Shown here: piece by piece, positions 33,133-42,095 of the stretch
Layout of the letters: each line of letters opens with the position of its first letter
Numbering within the stretch: position 1 is the stretch's first letter
NCBI RefSeq assembly: GCF_000482865.1
Contig: NZ_KI519519.1
Span: 19,652 to 83,651, forward strand
Source: Actinokineospora inagensis DSM 44258
GTDB taxonomy: Bacteria > Actinomycetota > Actinomycetes > Mycobacteriales > Pseudonocardiaceae
Reading direction: 5' to 3'
DNA length: 64,000 nucleotides
Made by a program: the position numbers and the translations under genes
The notes under the pieces: generated by a model
The model's database searches: none
Seen by the model: only the letters and a program-made list of their open reading frames with translations
Told to the model about the DNA's origin: nothing

Positions 33133-33148
33133 TGACAGCTTCCTGTCA
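33133..33148. promoter_or_regulatory. Inverted repeat TGACAG-N4-CTGTCA, candidate operator
   Basis: A perfect 6+6 inverted repeat with spacer CTTC lies in the 136-base region between the divergent pobA-like and AhpD-like genes. Its right half with flanks, TTCCTGTCA, is identical to 27622-27630 in the other divergent promoter region of the cluster. This suggests one regulator for both. Confidence 0.45.
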
Positions 33149-33189
33149 CCCGGAAAACCAACCAGGGCTCGATCCGGTAGTTTTTGCCC

Positions 33190-33654
33190 ATGACCGAGGC
33201 TCGCATCAACCTGGGCAAGGCCTGGCCCGAGGGCTACCGGGCACTGTTCGCCTTCCACTCCGCGGTGGTCGAATCCGGGCTCGACCCGAAGATCATCCAA
33301 CTGATCTTCACCCGCGGCTCGCAGATCAACGGCTGCGCCTTCTGCCTGGACATGCACACGCTGGACGCGCTCGCCGCGGGCGAGACCACCCAGCGCCTGC
33401 TGCTGCTCGACGCCTGGCGCGAGGCCGACTTCTACACCCCGGAGGAGCGCGCCGCCCTGGCGCTCACCGAGGCCATCACCAACGTGGCCACCAGCCACGT
33501 CCCCGACGACGTCTACGCCGAGGCCGCCAAGGTCTTCGACGAGGCGACCCTGGCCAAGGTCATCATGGCCGCCACGCTCATCAACGCCTGGAACCGCACC
33601 GGCGTCACCCAGCGCAAGGCCCCGGGGCAGTACACCCCGCAGCCGCAGGGCTGA
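33190..33654 (+). CDS. AhpD/carboxymuconolactone decarboxylase-like protein
   Basis: A 154-residue all-helical protein of the AhpD-like family. The CxxC-x3-H signature is present as C49, C52, H56 (NGCAFCLDMHT), as in alkylhydroperoxidase-type thiol peroxidases. ALALTEAITNVATSHVPD is the second conserved segment. It likely reduces peroxides made by the flavin hydroxylases nearby or acts as a general redox enzyme. ATG 33190 fits the family start; a TTG two codons earlier is possible. The gene is divergent from pobA. Confidence 0.88.
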   Translation: MTEARINLGKAWPEGYRALFAFHSAVVESGLDPKIIQLIFTRGSQINGCAFCLDMHTLDALAAGETTQRLLLLDAWREADFYTPEERAALALTEAITNVATSHVPDDVYAEAAKVFDEATLAKVIMAATLINAWNRTGVTQRKAPGQYTPQPQG

Positions 33655-33759
33655 CCGCCACCAGGGCCTGACCACCCCCGTCACCGGCCGGTCCGCCGGC
33701 CGGTGACCCGCACCCGGTCACCCCGCCGGCCAGAATCCGGACCCGCCACCGCACTGCTC

Positions 33760-33834
33760 GGTCGAGTACACAGCACGGTCGAATACTCAGCGCGGTTGAG
33801 TACACGGCGCGGTTGAGTACACGGCGCGGTCGAC
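33760..33834. repeat. 17-bp tandem repeat, four copies and a partial fifth
   Basis: Units begin at 33760, 33777, 33794 and 33811: GGTCGAGTACACAGCAC, GGTCGAATACTCAGCGC, GGTTGAGTACACGGCGC twice, then GGTCGAC. The third and fourth copies are identical. The array sits in the gene-free stretch 33655-34012 downstream of the AhpD-like gene and 180 bases before the flavin oxidase start, where repeated binding sites for a regulator are possible. The rest of that stretch shows nothing I can name. Confidence 0.85.
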
Positions 33835-34012
33835 AGCGGGATCAGCATCCCGGCGCGGACACCGAGTCGAGCCACGGGCCGCGACCCTGAGCCGCGCGAA
33901 TCACCGCAGGCCCCCAGGCTTCCTCGTCGCGGACGCGACCGGGCCGAAGTCCACCGTGGCCGGTCCGGCCCGGCGACTCCCGCACCTGTTCACGGCATCT
34001 GGGGGGCTGTCA

Positions 34013-35536
34013 GTGCTGTCCGGAAGAGTGTCCCGAAGGCTGTTCCTGCGCGCCTCCGGCGTCGCCGCCATCGCGGTCGGACTGCCCGCCGCCGCCCAGG
34101 CGAGCCCGGCGAGCTGGGACCGGCTGCGCCGCCGGTTGGGCGGATCCCTCGTGCTGCCAACAGATCCGGGTTACCCGGTGGCGAAACGGCTGGCCGCCGC
34201 GCAGTTCGACTCGCTCAACCCGGCCGCCGTCGCCTACTGCGGTTCGCCGCGCGATGTCGGTGAGTGCCTGCGGTTCGCCGCGCACGAGGGCGTCGAGTTC
34301 GCGGTGCGCAGCGGTGGGCACAGCTTCCTCGGCTGGTCCTCGGGTCCCGGCCTGGTGGTCGACGTGTCCCGGCTGGACTCGGTCACCGTCGTCAGCCCGC
34401 ACTCGGTCCGGGTCGGCGCGGGTGCCACGGCGGTCGACGTCAGCGTCGCGCTCAACCCGTACGGCCTGTCCACCCCGTCCGGTCTCTGCCCGACGGTCGC
34501 GCAGGGCGGCTTCATCTCCGGTGGCGGCCTCGGCTGGCAGACCCGGCTGCACGGCCCCGCCAGCGACCAGGTGACGGCCGCGCGGGTCGTCTTGGCCGAC
34601 GGCCGGGTCGTGCGCGCGAGCCACCGGGACGACCCCGATCTGCTGTGGGCGGTGCGTGGCGGTGGTGGCGGGAACTTCGGCGTGGTAACGGAGTTCGAAC
34701 TGCGCCCCGCCCCGGTGACCCGGGTGGCGTCGTTCAGCCTGAGCTGGCCGTGGGACCTCGCGCCGAAGGTGATCGCCGCGTGGCAGGCCTGGATCGCCGC
34801 GCAGCCCGCCGAGCTGACCTCCGGCATGGGCGTGCTGCTCAACGACGCCGCCCCGGACAAGGCGCCGATCACCGTCGCCTCCGGCGCGCACTTCGGCACC
34901 CTCGCCCAGGCGCAGGCCGCCGTCGACGAGTTCGTCGCCGCCGTCGGCACCGCGCCGCTGGCCCGGCGCGTCGAGGACATCCGCTATGACCAGGCCCTGA
35001 TGCGCCTGTGGGGCTGCGCCGACAAGACCTCGGCCCAGTGCGACCTGGTGCAGCACAACCCCGAGGCGACCCTGCCCCGGCAGCAGTACATCCACCACCG
35101 CAGCCGGATGTTCACCGACGTCTGGCCGTCCTCTGGTATCGACGCCGCGTTGACCGCGTTCAACGCCGACCGCCGCGCGGGCCAGTACCGCTGGCTCGGT
35201 TTCCTGGCGTTGGGCAAGAACGCCAACGCGATCCCGGTCGACGCCACCGCCTACCCGCACCGCGACACGAGCTTCTTCAGCGTCTACTCGGTGGGCCTCA
35301 CCGTCGCAGACCCCAATGCCGAGGAAGTCGCCCTCGCCACGGCCTGGGTCGACGCGGGTTTCGCCGCCGTCGACCCCCACTCCAACGGCCACACCTACCT
35401 CAACTACCCCGATCCGGCCCTCCCCGATTGGCGCAACGCCTACTACGGCCGCAACTACCCACGGTTGACCCGGGTCAAGCGGGCCTACGACCCACACGGA
35501 CTGTTCCGACTGCCACAGGGAATCACCGCCAGGTAG
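34013..35536 (+). CDS. Tat-exported FAD-linked (BBE-type) oxidase, bicovalent flavin
   Basis: A 507-residue secreted flavoprotein of the berberine-bridge-enzyme/PCMH group. A twin-arginine signal (RVSRRLFLRASGVAAIAVG) spans about 5-32. The FAD domain has H103 in RSGGHSF and C159 in SGLCPTVAQGG, the two residues that attach FAD through 8-alpha-histidyl and 6-S-cysteinyl bonds. The C-terminal BBE motif YLNYPDPALPDWRNAYYG carries the last FAD contacts. Family members oxidise sugars, alcohols or phenolics with O2. GTG 34013 was chosen for GGGGGG six bases upstream. It is a single gene, convergent with the LuxR-type regulator, so its relation to the PABA cluster is unclear. Confidence 0.92.
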   Translation: MLSGRVSRRLFLRASGVAAIAVGLPAAAQASPASWDRLRRRLGGSLVLPTDPGYPVAKRLAAAQFDSLNPAAVAYCGSPRDVGECLRFAAHEGVEFAVRSGGHSFLGWSSGPGLVVDVSRLDSVTVVSPHSVRVGAGATAVDVSVALNPYGLSTPSGLCPTVAQGGFISGGGLGWQTRLHGPASDQVTAARVVLADGRVVRASHRDDPDLLWAVRGGGGGNFGVVTEFELRPAPVTRVASFSLSWPWDLAPKVIAAWQAWIAAQPAELTSGMGVLLNDAAPDKAPITVASGAHFGTLAQAQAAVDEFVAAVGTAPLARRVEDIRYDQALMRLWGCADKTSAQCDLVQHNPEATLPRQQYIHHRSRMFTDVWPSSGIDAALTAFNADRRAGQYRWLGFLALGKNANAIPVDATAYPHRDTSFFSVYSVGLTVADPNAEEVALATAWVDAGFAAVDPHSNGHTYLNYPDPALPDWRNAYYGRNYPRLTRVKRAYDPHGLFRLPQGITAR

Positions 35537-35594
35537 GGCGGTCGGCGGCTACCCCTAGGCCACCGCGACCCCCCTAACCGGACAGGACCACCGG

Positions 35595-36248
35595 TCAGAC
35601 CAGGCCGCGTTCCTGCGCGAGCATCCCGGCCTGGAACCGGGAGTCCGCGCCGAGGTCACGCATGATCGCCGCCACGTGCCGCCGGTACGTGCGCACCGAG
35701 ATGCCCAGCTTGCGCGCGGCCGTGTCGTCGGTGTGGCCGCGGCCGAGCAGGGTCAGGATCTCCTGCTGCAGCTCGGCCCCGGTGATCCCGTCCAGCGGTC
35801 CCTGGTAGCGCGAGAGCGCCGCCTGCCAGCCGAGCGTGAACAGTTCGCGGACCGCCGCGACCACCCCGCTGTGCCGCAGCACGGTCGGCGCCACGTCGTC
35901 GGTCAGACCGGGTGGGAAGACGACCGCGCGGTGGTCCACGATGATCACGTCCGGCATCGCGCGCGGGACCACTTGGACCTCGACGGTGGGCTGGGCCAGT
36001 TCGACCATGCTCAGCTCACCGGCCGCGCACACGTTCTCCCGCGCGCACAACACCTGGACCGACGCGCCGCGCCCGGCGACCCCGGCCAGCAGCGCCACGG
36101 TCGCCCGCGGCGTCAGCGGCAACACCCCGTCGCGCCAGACCACCGCCACGTGCTGCCGGGCGGCGTGGACGAGGTCTTCGGCGCGTTCCCCCCTGGCCGC
36201 CACGGGTAAGGCACCACCACGACGGCACGACAACATCCCACTGGTCAT
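35595..36248 (-). CDS. LuxR-type HTH transcriptional regulator
   Basis: A 217-residue regulator. The C-terminal ~60 residues are a GerE/LuxR helix-turn-helix (ELQQEILTLLGRGHTDDTAARKLG, SVRTYRRHVAAIMRDLGADSRFQAG). The N-terminal ~140 residues are a PLD-like or TrmB-C-like effector fold (VQVLCAREN, VPRAMPDVIIVDHRAVVFPPG, PTVLRHSGVVAAVRELF), typical of stand-alone actinomycete LuxR proteins with no phosphoacceptor. It may control the adjacent oxidase or the biosynthetic cluster to its left. No ligand is evident. The start at 36248 gives the complete family length. Confidence 0.87.
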   Translation of the reverse strand: MTSGMLSCRRGGALPVAARGERAEDLVHAARQHVAVVWRDGVLPLTPRATVALLAGVAGRGASVQVLCARENVCAAGELSMVELAQPTVEVQVVPRAMPDVIIVDHRAVVFPPGLTDDVAPTVLRHSGVVAAVRELFTLGWQAALSRYQGPLDGITGAELQQEILTLLGRGHTDDTAARKLGISVRTYRRHVAAIMRDLGADSRFQAGMLAQERGLV

Positions 36249-36857
36249 TCAATCCCCCAACTGAAGATCAGAGCCGGTGATCCCCCAAGCCATCGCAGCA
36301 CATGGTGGCATGGCCCTAACCACCCGTCAACAACGCCGGGATGTCGGGAAATCACCCTTGCCACCCCCCTTGAATGGCGCTCGACTTAGCCCTTTCCCAG
36401 CGGAATGAACGGGATCTACTCCCATTGCTGGAATCGCGTGCTCCGACCTTTCCGGTGGGCCGGACAGTGCCCTGAGCTGGGTCGACGGAGTCGACGGCGG
36501 GGGTGCAAGGGGTGGTCCGGGGTCACCCCTACCGCCGTCACCCGGTCAAGTGACTTCCACCGGGCGGACCCGGCTGTCCGTGCTGCGAACAACACCGAAA
36601 TACCCTCGAATGGGCGTTGCCCACCGCATCGCCATCACTGCACGTATCCACCACTAGTGGTGATTTCTCGGCCGTCCACACGTGCGCCCGGTGACCTTTC
36701 CGGAAAGGTGAGCCACCGTCAAGGCGACTATTGGGGGTCGGGTTCCCGGCCCATTCGACTCGCCCGAACGGCGCAATCCGGCGCGGTCCGCCGCGGTTCG
36801 GGTTCACCGCCGATGCCCGGTGGCACCTCTTCAGTGATACCGAGTGGGGTGAGAGTT
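36249..36857. other. Gene-free stretch with two perfect palindromes
   Basis: I see no credible gene in these ~600 bases between the LuxR-type and DUF4230 genes. An open frame through it has atypical composition and no ribosome site. Two perfect palindromes stand out: CACCACTAGTGGTG (36649-36662) and ACCTTTCCGGAAAGGT (36694-36709), with centres 46 bases apart. Both lie upstream of the DUF4230 gene and could be operators. Confidence 0.5.
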
Positions 36858-37481
36858 GTGCGCAAGAAGTGGATCGGCGTCCTCGCCGTCGTCGTGCTGG
36901 TCGTGGCGGCGGCAGTGGTAGGCATCGGCGTGGCCGGGTGGCTGCCCCAGTCGCCGGGGACCGACACGGTCGACCGCAGCCAGCCCGCCGTGCTGCAGGC
37001 CGTGCGCGACCTGAGCGAGTACCACGCCGCCGCGGGCGACTACCAGGTCGTGGTCGACATCGAGAAGGACGTGCGCTACGTGCCCGCGGAGATCGCCGGT
37101 GAGCGCACGCTGTTCGTGGCCGCGGGCAGCGTCGACGCGTTCGTCGACTTCCGCGGCTTGGCGGACAACGCGCTCACGGTGGACGAGCAGCACAAGACCG
37201 TGCAGGTGCGCCTGCCGAAGGCCCAACTGGGCAAGCCGAACCTGGACAACCAGCGCAGCTACGTCTACCGGCAGGACCGCGGCCTGTTCGACCAGTTGAG
37301 CGCCCTGGTCAGCGCCCCGGAGGACCAGCGGGAGTTCTACACCGCGGCGGAGAAGAAGATCAGCGAGGCCGCGCAGAAGTCGGGGCTGACCGACCGGGCG
37401 GAGAAGAACACCCTGTCGATGCTGACCGGCATGTTCTCCACCCTCGGCTACCACGTCACGCAGGCACCCCAGGGCCGGTAA
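36858..37481 (+). CDS. DUF4230 membrane-anchored protein
   Basis: A 207-residue protein of the DUF4230 family. After MRKKWIG comes one TM anchor (about 8-29), then an extracytoplasmic or cytosolic domain starting VLQAVRDLSEYHAAAGDYQVVVDIEKDVRYVP, the conserved opening of DUF4230, and ending in charged helices. The biochemical role of the family is unknown. GTG 36858 is supported by GGGGTGA five bases upstream; GTG 36849 is in frame too. A strong bidirectional terminator follows the gene (37489-37530). Confidence 0.85.
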   Translation: MRKKWIGVLAVVVLVVAAAVVGIGVAGWLPQSPGTDTVDRSQPAVLQAVRDLSEYHAAAGDYQVVVDIEKDVRYVPAEIAGERTLFVAAGSVDAFVDFRGLADNALTVDEQHKTVQVRLPKAQLGKPNLDNQRSYVYRQDRGLFDQLSALVSAPEDQREFYTAAEKKISEAAQKSGLTDRAEKNTLSMLTGMFSTLGYHVTQAPQGR

Positions 37482-37488
37482 CCCTCCA

Positions 37489-37530
37489 CACAGGACGCCC
37501 CCCGCCCAACGAGGACGGGGGGCGTCTGTG
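37489..37530. terminator. Bidirectional terminator hairpin
   Basis: ACGCCCCCCG (37495-37504) pairs with CGGGGGGCGT, and the flanks CACAG/CTGTG extend the stem with one bulged G. It separates the convergent DUF4230 and esterase-like genes, so it can serve both. Confidence 0.8.
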
Positions 37531-37543
37531 CTGTGCGGGCCTC

Positions 37544-38746
37544 TTACGGCAACACGCGCGGGTCCGCGTGCAGGCGGTCGGTCAACCGGACGGTGATGAA
37601 CTCGTTGTTGTCCGGCTTGCCCGGCGTACGGCCTGACGAGAACGGGAAGTTGTTGTCGTTGAGGACCGCGATGGTGCGATCGTCGAGGATGGCGATGTCC
37701 TCGATGGTCTGGAACGGGAAGGTGAACGGGTCCGCGAACCCACCCAGGTGCCGCGGGTTGGCCAGGTTCAACAGGTCTGCCACCAACGTCTTGTCCACCT
37801 TGCCGTCGTGGTCACGGTCGCGCTTGTCGATGAGGTACACGCGCTTGAGCTTCGCGTCGGCACCCTGGCCCCCGTCGCGTTCGATGACGAGGAACCTATC
37901 GCGGTCGACCGTCGTAAGATCGCCGATGGAGTTACTCGGCGCGTCGAGCTGGTAGAACCAACGCTTGCCGGTAAAGCTACCGGAGGCCACGTCGAACTCG
38001 TTGAGCCGCAAGGCCCCCGCCGGGTCACCGGCGACCGTGCCCTCCAGCAGACCATAGAGCGTCTTGCGGTCCGGGGAGATGGCCAACCCCTCGAACCCCT
38101 TGCTGCTGTTCAGGTTCGGTGTGCCCGCCGGGTTCTCCGGCGCGAACACCCCGGGCAGTTGCACCGGCGCGGACAACAACCGGCCCGCCCGGTCGAAGTG
38201 CAACAGGTACGGACCGAACTCGTCGCCGATCCAGTACGTCCCGTCCGCCGCCCGCACGATCGACTCGACGTCGAAGTCCGCGCCGGTGAGCACCCGGTCC
38301 GGCCGGGTCAGCGGCTGCGGCGCCTTGTGGTTCGGGTCGGTCAGGTTGATCCCGCCCACCACGTCGACCGCGCCGGTCCGCAGGTCCGGGGCGATCCGGT
38401 GGATCCGCAGCACGAAGTCCGCGCTGTTGGCCTTGGTGCCGTACCCGTTGTCCGACAACACGTCGTACGTGCCGTCGCTGTTGCGCACGATGCCGCTGAA
38501 CCCCTGCACGGGCTGATCGGCGAACGGCGGCACGATCCCGTTGATCGGGCTCGTCCCCAGCGCGGCGCCGGACGGGTCGCTCGCCGACACGTAGGTCTCG
38601 GCGGGCAGCGCCGCGAACCCGGTCAGGCTCGCTTGTCCGAACCCGTGGTCGCCGCGGTCGGGCGCGGCCGAACTGGGCGCGACGAACAGCGCGCCACACA
38701 CACCGACCACGGCGACGGACGCGCCGATGGACAGAGATCTCCGCAT
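37544..38746 (-). CDS. Secreted esterase-like phytase-family protein
   Basis: A 400-residue exported protein. Signal peptide about 1-27 (MRRSLSIGASVAVVGVCGAL...SSAAP). The mature part is a beta-propeller of the phytase-like/esterase-like family (PF13449 type): GFSGIVRNSDGTYDVLSDNG, FDVESIVRAADGTYWIGDEFGPYLLHFD, GFEGLAISPDRKTLYGLLEG and IEDIAILDDRTIAVLNDNNFP. Despite the name, phytase activity is seldom shown; such proteins are probably extracellular or periplasmic hydrolases. ATG 38746 follows GGGGAGAGG closely. Single gene. Confidence 0.9.
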   Translation of the reverse strand: MRRSLSIGASVAVVGVCGALFVAPSSAAPDRGDHGFGQASLTGFAALPAETYVSASDPSGAALGTSPINGIVPPFADQPVQGFSGIVRNSDGTYDVLSDNGYGTKANSADFVLRIHRIAPDLRTGAVDVVGGINLTDPNHKAPQPLTRPDRVLTGADFDVESIVRAADGTYWIGDEFGPYLLHFDRAGRLLSAPVQLPGVFAPENPAGTPNLNSSKGFEGLAISPDRKTLYGLLEGTVAGDPAGALRLNEFDVASGSFTGKRWFYQLDAPSNSIGDLTTVDRDRFLVIERDGGQGADAKLKRVYLIDKRDRDHDGKVDKTLVADLLNLANPRHLGGFADPFTFPFQTIEDIAILDDRTIAVLNDNNFPFSSGRTPGKPDNNEFITVRLTDRLHADPRVLP

Positions 38747-38888
38747 ACCTCTCCCCTTCTCCGCTGACACCCCCGATCGCCCGCACGCTAGAGACCCCAG
38801 GTGAACGCCGCGTGACCCCCGTCCGCACACGGGACGCCCCAGCCGGTCGCGCACGAAATCGCCCACCAGTACTCCTGGGCCACCCGGG

Positions 38889-39638
38889 TCAGGCGAGTTG
38901 GCCGCCGTCGATGGTAAGAGTCGTACCGGTGATGTGTCCGGCGGCCGGGCTTGCCAGGAATGTAACCGCGCCGGCGATGTCGTCCGCGGACCCGTAGTAG
39001 CCCAGTGCACTACGACCCCTCTGCGCTTCCGCCGCCGGACCGGTGGCCGGGTTCATGTCCGTGTCGGTGGAACCCGGCTGGACCAGGTTCGCGGTGATGC
39101 GGCGCGGGGCGACATCGTGGGCAAGACCCTTGGTGAAACCGAGGAGAGCGGACTTGGTCATCGCATAGAGGGCGTAACCGGGCTGGAAGACCTTCTCCGC
39201 GAGGTTGCTGCCGATGGTGATGACGCGGCCGCCGTCGCGCATCACCGGGAGGGCCGCGCGGGTGCCGATGAACACGGCACGGACGTTGACGTCGAGGAGT
39301 TCGTCCAGGTCGGCGTCGGTCACGTCGGCGATGTGACCGCCACGGCCGAGTCCGGCGTTGTTGACCAAGATGTCGAGGCCGCCGAGTTCGCCCGCGGCGG
39401 AGGTGACGGCGGTGGCGACGGACTCCCGGTCGGCGGTCGGGGTCTTGAAGGTGAGCGCGCGCCGCCCAAGAGCGGTGATCTCGTCGGCGACCGCGTCGGC
39501 CAGTGCCGCGTTGGTGTTGTAGGTCAGGGCGACGTCCGCGCCCGCTCGCGCCAGGTGCCGGGCGATCGCCGCGCCGATCCCCCGGCTGCCGCCGGTGACG
39601 AAGGCGACCGAGCCCGCGAGCGGTCCGTGCTGTGCCAT
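38889..39638 (-). CDS. Short-chain dehydrogenase/reductase
   Basis: A 249-residue classical [11 protein letters not shown] (15-22) binds NAD(P), NNAGLG (93-98) stabilises the core, and the catalytic set is S144 (TIGSN), Y158 and K162 (YAMTK). The C-terminus [28 protein letters not shown] is typical of 3-oxoacyl-ACP-reductase-like enzymes. The substrate is unknown. It is divergent from the TetR gene (86-base gap) and is the likely target of that regulator. A CTCTTAC heptamer lies in the final codons (38914-38920). Confidence 0.92.
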   Translation of the reverse strand: MAQHGPLAGSVAFVTGGSRGIGAAIARHLARAGADVALTYNTNAALADAVADEITALGRRALTFKTPTADRESVATAVTSAAGELGGLDILVNNAGLGRGGHIADVTDADLDELLDVNVRAVFIGTRAALPVMRDGGRVITIGSNLAEKVFQPGYALYAMTKSALLGFTKGLAHDVAPRRITANLVQPGSTDTDMNPATGPAAEAQRGRSALGYYGSADDIAGAVTFLASPAAGHITGTTLTIDGGQLA

Positions 39639-39724
39639 CTGAGCATCCCCTAATTCCGCATCGAACGTTACACAAATACCCAACACCGGTACCATGGCCG
39701 TTGTCAACCACGAAGGGAGCGCCG

Positions 39725-40315
39725 ATGCCGGGGCCGGGTCGCCCACGCGCGTTCGACCGCCAGGCCGCGCTCTGGACCGCGACGCGGCTGTTCTGGGAGC
39801 GCGGCTACGAGGGCGTGTCGATCGCCGACCTCACCGCCGCCATGGGCATCGGCACGCGCAGCCTGTACACGGCCTACGGCTGCAAGGAGGCCCTGTTCCG
39901 CGAGGCCGTGGCGCTCTACGCCACGCTCGACGACACCCGCCGCTACTGCGAACTGCCGACCGCGCGCGAGGCCGTCGAGCGGTTGCTGCGCCACCGCGGC
40001 GACGGTTACGCCGACCCGGCCACTCCCCCGGGCTGCATGGTCGTGCTGTCGGCGACCAACCTGAGCGCCGACAACGAGGCCATCCGCGAGTTCCTGGCCG
40101 AGTTCCGGCGGGCCGACCGGGTGCTGCTGGTCGACCGGCTCGCCACGGCCCGCGCTGACGGCGAGATCACCGGCGACCCGGCGACCGTGGTCGACTTCTA
40201 CCTTTCAGTCCTTTATGGAATGTCGATCCGGGCGAGGGACGGGGCGTCGGCGGCCGAGCTGGGCCGGGTCGTCGACTCGGCGATGCTGGCCTGGGCGGCC
40301 CTGGCCTGCGGTTGA
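39725..40315 (+). CDS. TetR-family transcriptional repressor
   Basis: A 196-residue TetR regulator. The HTH spans about 12-55 ([45 protein letters not shown]). The ligand domain includes [14 protein letters not shown], a TetR_C subgroup usual for regulators of adjacent SDRs. It probably represses the divergent dehydrogenase and itself. The inducer is unknown. ATG 39725 follows GAAGGGAG. Confidence 0.9.
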   Translation: MPGPGRPRAFDRQAALWTATRLFWERGYEGVSIADLTAAMGIGTRSLYTAYGCKEALFREAVALYATLDDTRRYCELPTAREAVERLLRHRGDGYADPATPPGCMVVLSATNLSADNEAIREFLAEFRRADRVLLVDRLATARADGEITGDPATVVDFYLSVLYGMSIRARDGASAAELGRVVDSAMLAWAALACG

Positions 40316-40481
40316 CCACATGCTGGGAGGCCGTGTCCCGCCCGGTGAACCGGTTGCCACGCAGGCGAAGCACGGTCAAGGCGGGGTTCGGCACCGTCCG
40401 CGATGTGGGAGCGCCATTCAGTGCGTGAGAGCGCGGTTAGCGTGGCAGGGCCGATGCCCGTCGTACCGCTGGAGGCCATCC

Positions 40482-42095
40482 GTGTTCGGGCCCGCCTTAC
40501 GTCCACTCCGCGCCGTCGGGCTGATCGCCCTGCTCGGGCTCGCCGCCTGCGGCACGCCGACCGCCGCGGACCCCGGTGCCGCCGGGCCGCCGCGCCCCGG
40601 TGGCACCCTGCGGTTGGGCATCTCGTCCAACCCGGACTGCCTGGACCCGCAGCAGATCGGCACCAACGCCGGGCTCAACGTGGGCCGCCAACTGGTCGAC
40701 TCGCTGACCGACCAGGACCCGACCTCCGGCGCGATCACCCCGTGGCTGGCCGAGAAGTGGGACGTCTCCCCCGACTCGACCGGCTTCACCTTCCACCTGC
40801 GCCAGGGCGCCACGTTCGCCGACGGCACACCGGTCGACGCGGCCGCGGTCAAGGCCAGCTTCGACGGCATCAAGGCACTCGGCGCGAAAGCCCAGCTCGG
40901 GTCCGGCTACCTGGCCGCGTACAAGGGTTCCACCGTGGTCGACCCGAGCACCGTGCGGATCGACTTCACCGCGCCGAGCGCGCAGTTCCTGCAGGCCAGC
41001 TCGACGATGTCGCTCGGCGTCCTCGCTCCCGCCGCGTACGCGAAGTCACCGGAGCAGCGCTGCCAGGGTGACGGGTTGGTCGGGTCCGGCCCGTTCGTCT
41101 TCGAGAGCTTCAAGTCCAACCAGCAGATCGTGCTCACCAAGCGCAAGGGGTACGCCTGGGGTTCGCCCCTGTGGCGGCACCAGGGTGCGGCGTACCTGGA
41201 CCGGGTGGAGTTCCGCATCGTGCCCGAGCCGGGGGTGCGGACCGGCAGCCTGGGGTCGGGCCAGTTGGACGCGATCACCGACGTGCAGCCGGTCGACGAG
41301 CCGCAGTTCGCGGGCAACGGGTTCACCGAGCCGGTGCGCGCCAACCCGGGCATCGTCTTCAACCTGCAGGCCAACGTGACGCGCGGCGTACTGACCGACG
41401 CGAAGGTGCGGCAGGCGGTGCAGAAGGGTGTCAACCGGCAAGAGGTCACCGACACCGTGTTGACGAAGAACTACAAGCCCGCCACGAGCATCCTTGGCTC
41501 GGCGACACCGTTGTACACAGACCTGTCAGCGTCGCTCGCCTACGACCCCGATGGGGCTAAGAAGCTGCTGGAGGACCAAGACTGGACACCGGGGCAAGAC
41601 GGTATCCGCGTGAAGAACGGGCAGCGCTTAACGGCGAAGGTAGCGTTCTCCGCAGTGTTCAACCAGAACCAGAGCGTCCTGGAGCTCGTACAGCAGCAAC
41701 TGCGCAAGATTGGCTTCGACCTGCAGATCGAGCTGCACACCACGGCGGAAACGCAGGCCTTGACGCTGGCGGGCAACTACGACTTCCTCTGGTACAACAC
41801 GACCCGGTCTGATCCGGACATCTTGCGCCAACTGTTCTCGACGAAGTCAGGCAACCGCAGCAAGCTCACCCCCGGCGATCCGTTGGACGCGGCGCTGGAC
41901 AAGCAAGCAGCGACCGTTGACCCTGTCGTGCGCAAGCCCGCGGTGGCCGACGCCCAGCGGATCATCCTGGATCAGGCCTACTCGATCCCGGTGTTCGAGC
42001 TGACCCAGGTGTGGGGTCTGGGGCCTAAGGCGCACGACGTGGACTTCGAGGGGTCTTCGCGAATGCGGCTGTTCGACGCGTGGGTGTCGGGATGA
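40482..42095 (+). CDS. ABC transporter substrate-binding lipoprotein (SBP family 5)
   Basis: A 537-residue family-5 extracellular binding protein (peptide/nickel type). Lipoprotein signal ends at C23 (LIALLGLAAC). Family signatures: LAEKWDVSPDSTGFTFHLRQGATFADG and the conserved VRQAVQKGVNRQ...ATSILGSATPLY. The ligand is most likely an oligopeptide, but other solutes are carried by this family. GTG 40482 lies behind GGAGG. The stop overlaps the permease start (ATGA), and four genes run on with overlaps to 45463. A TTA codon (41628-41630) and lower-GC codons mark the second half of the gene. Confidence 0.93.
   Translation: MFGPALRPLRAVGLIALLGLAACGTPTAADPGAAGPPRPGGTLRLGISSNPDCLDPQQIGTNAGLNVGRQLVDSLTDQDPTSGAITPWLAEKWDVSPDSTGFTFHLRQGATFADGTPVDAAAVKASFDGIKALGAKAQLGSGYLAAYKGSTVVDPSTVRIDFTAPSAQFLQASSTMSLGVLAPAAYAKSPEQRCQGDGLVGSGPFVFESFKSNQQIVLTKRKGYAWGSPLWRHQGAAYLDRVEFRIVPEPGVRTGSLGSGQLDAITDVQPVDEPQFAGNGFTEPVRANPGIVFNLQANVTRGVLTDAKVRQAVQKGVNRQEVTDTVLTKNYKPATSILGSATPLYTDLSASLAYDPDGAKKLLEDQDWTPGQDGIRVKNGQRLTAKVAFSAVFNQNQSVLELVQQQLRKIGFDLQIELHTTAETQALTLAGNYDFLWYNTTRSDPDILRQLFSTKSGNRSKLTPGDPLDAALDKQAATVDPVVRKPAVADAQRIILDQAYSIPVFELTQVWGLGPKAHDVDFEGSSRMRLFDAWVSG

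Noticed and set aside
33760-33834. CRISPR array
   Set aside because: Units are 17 bp and contiguous, with no spacers and no cas genes.
36405-36857. Longer start for the DUF4230 protein
   Set aside because: The extension has no ribosome site, odd composition and no homology, while GTG 36858 has GGGGTGA upstream and begins with a normal membrane anchor.
40215-40481. Longer start for the binding protein
   Set aside because: It would overlap the TetR gene and bury the lipoprotein signal; GTG 40482 has GGAGG and an immediate signal peptide.
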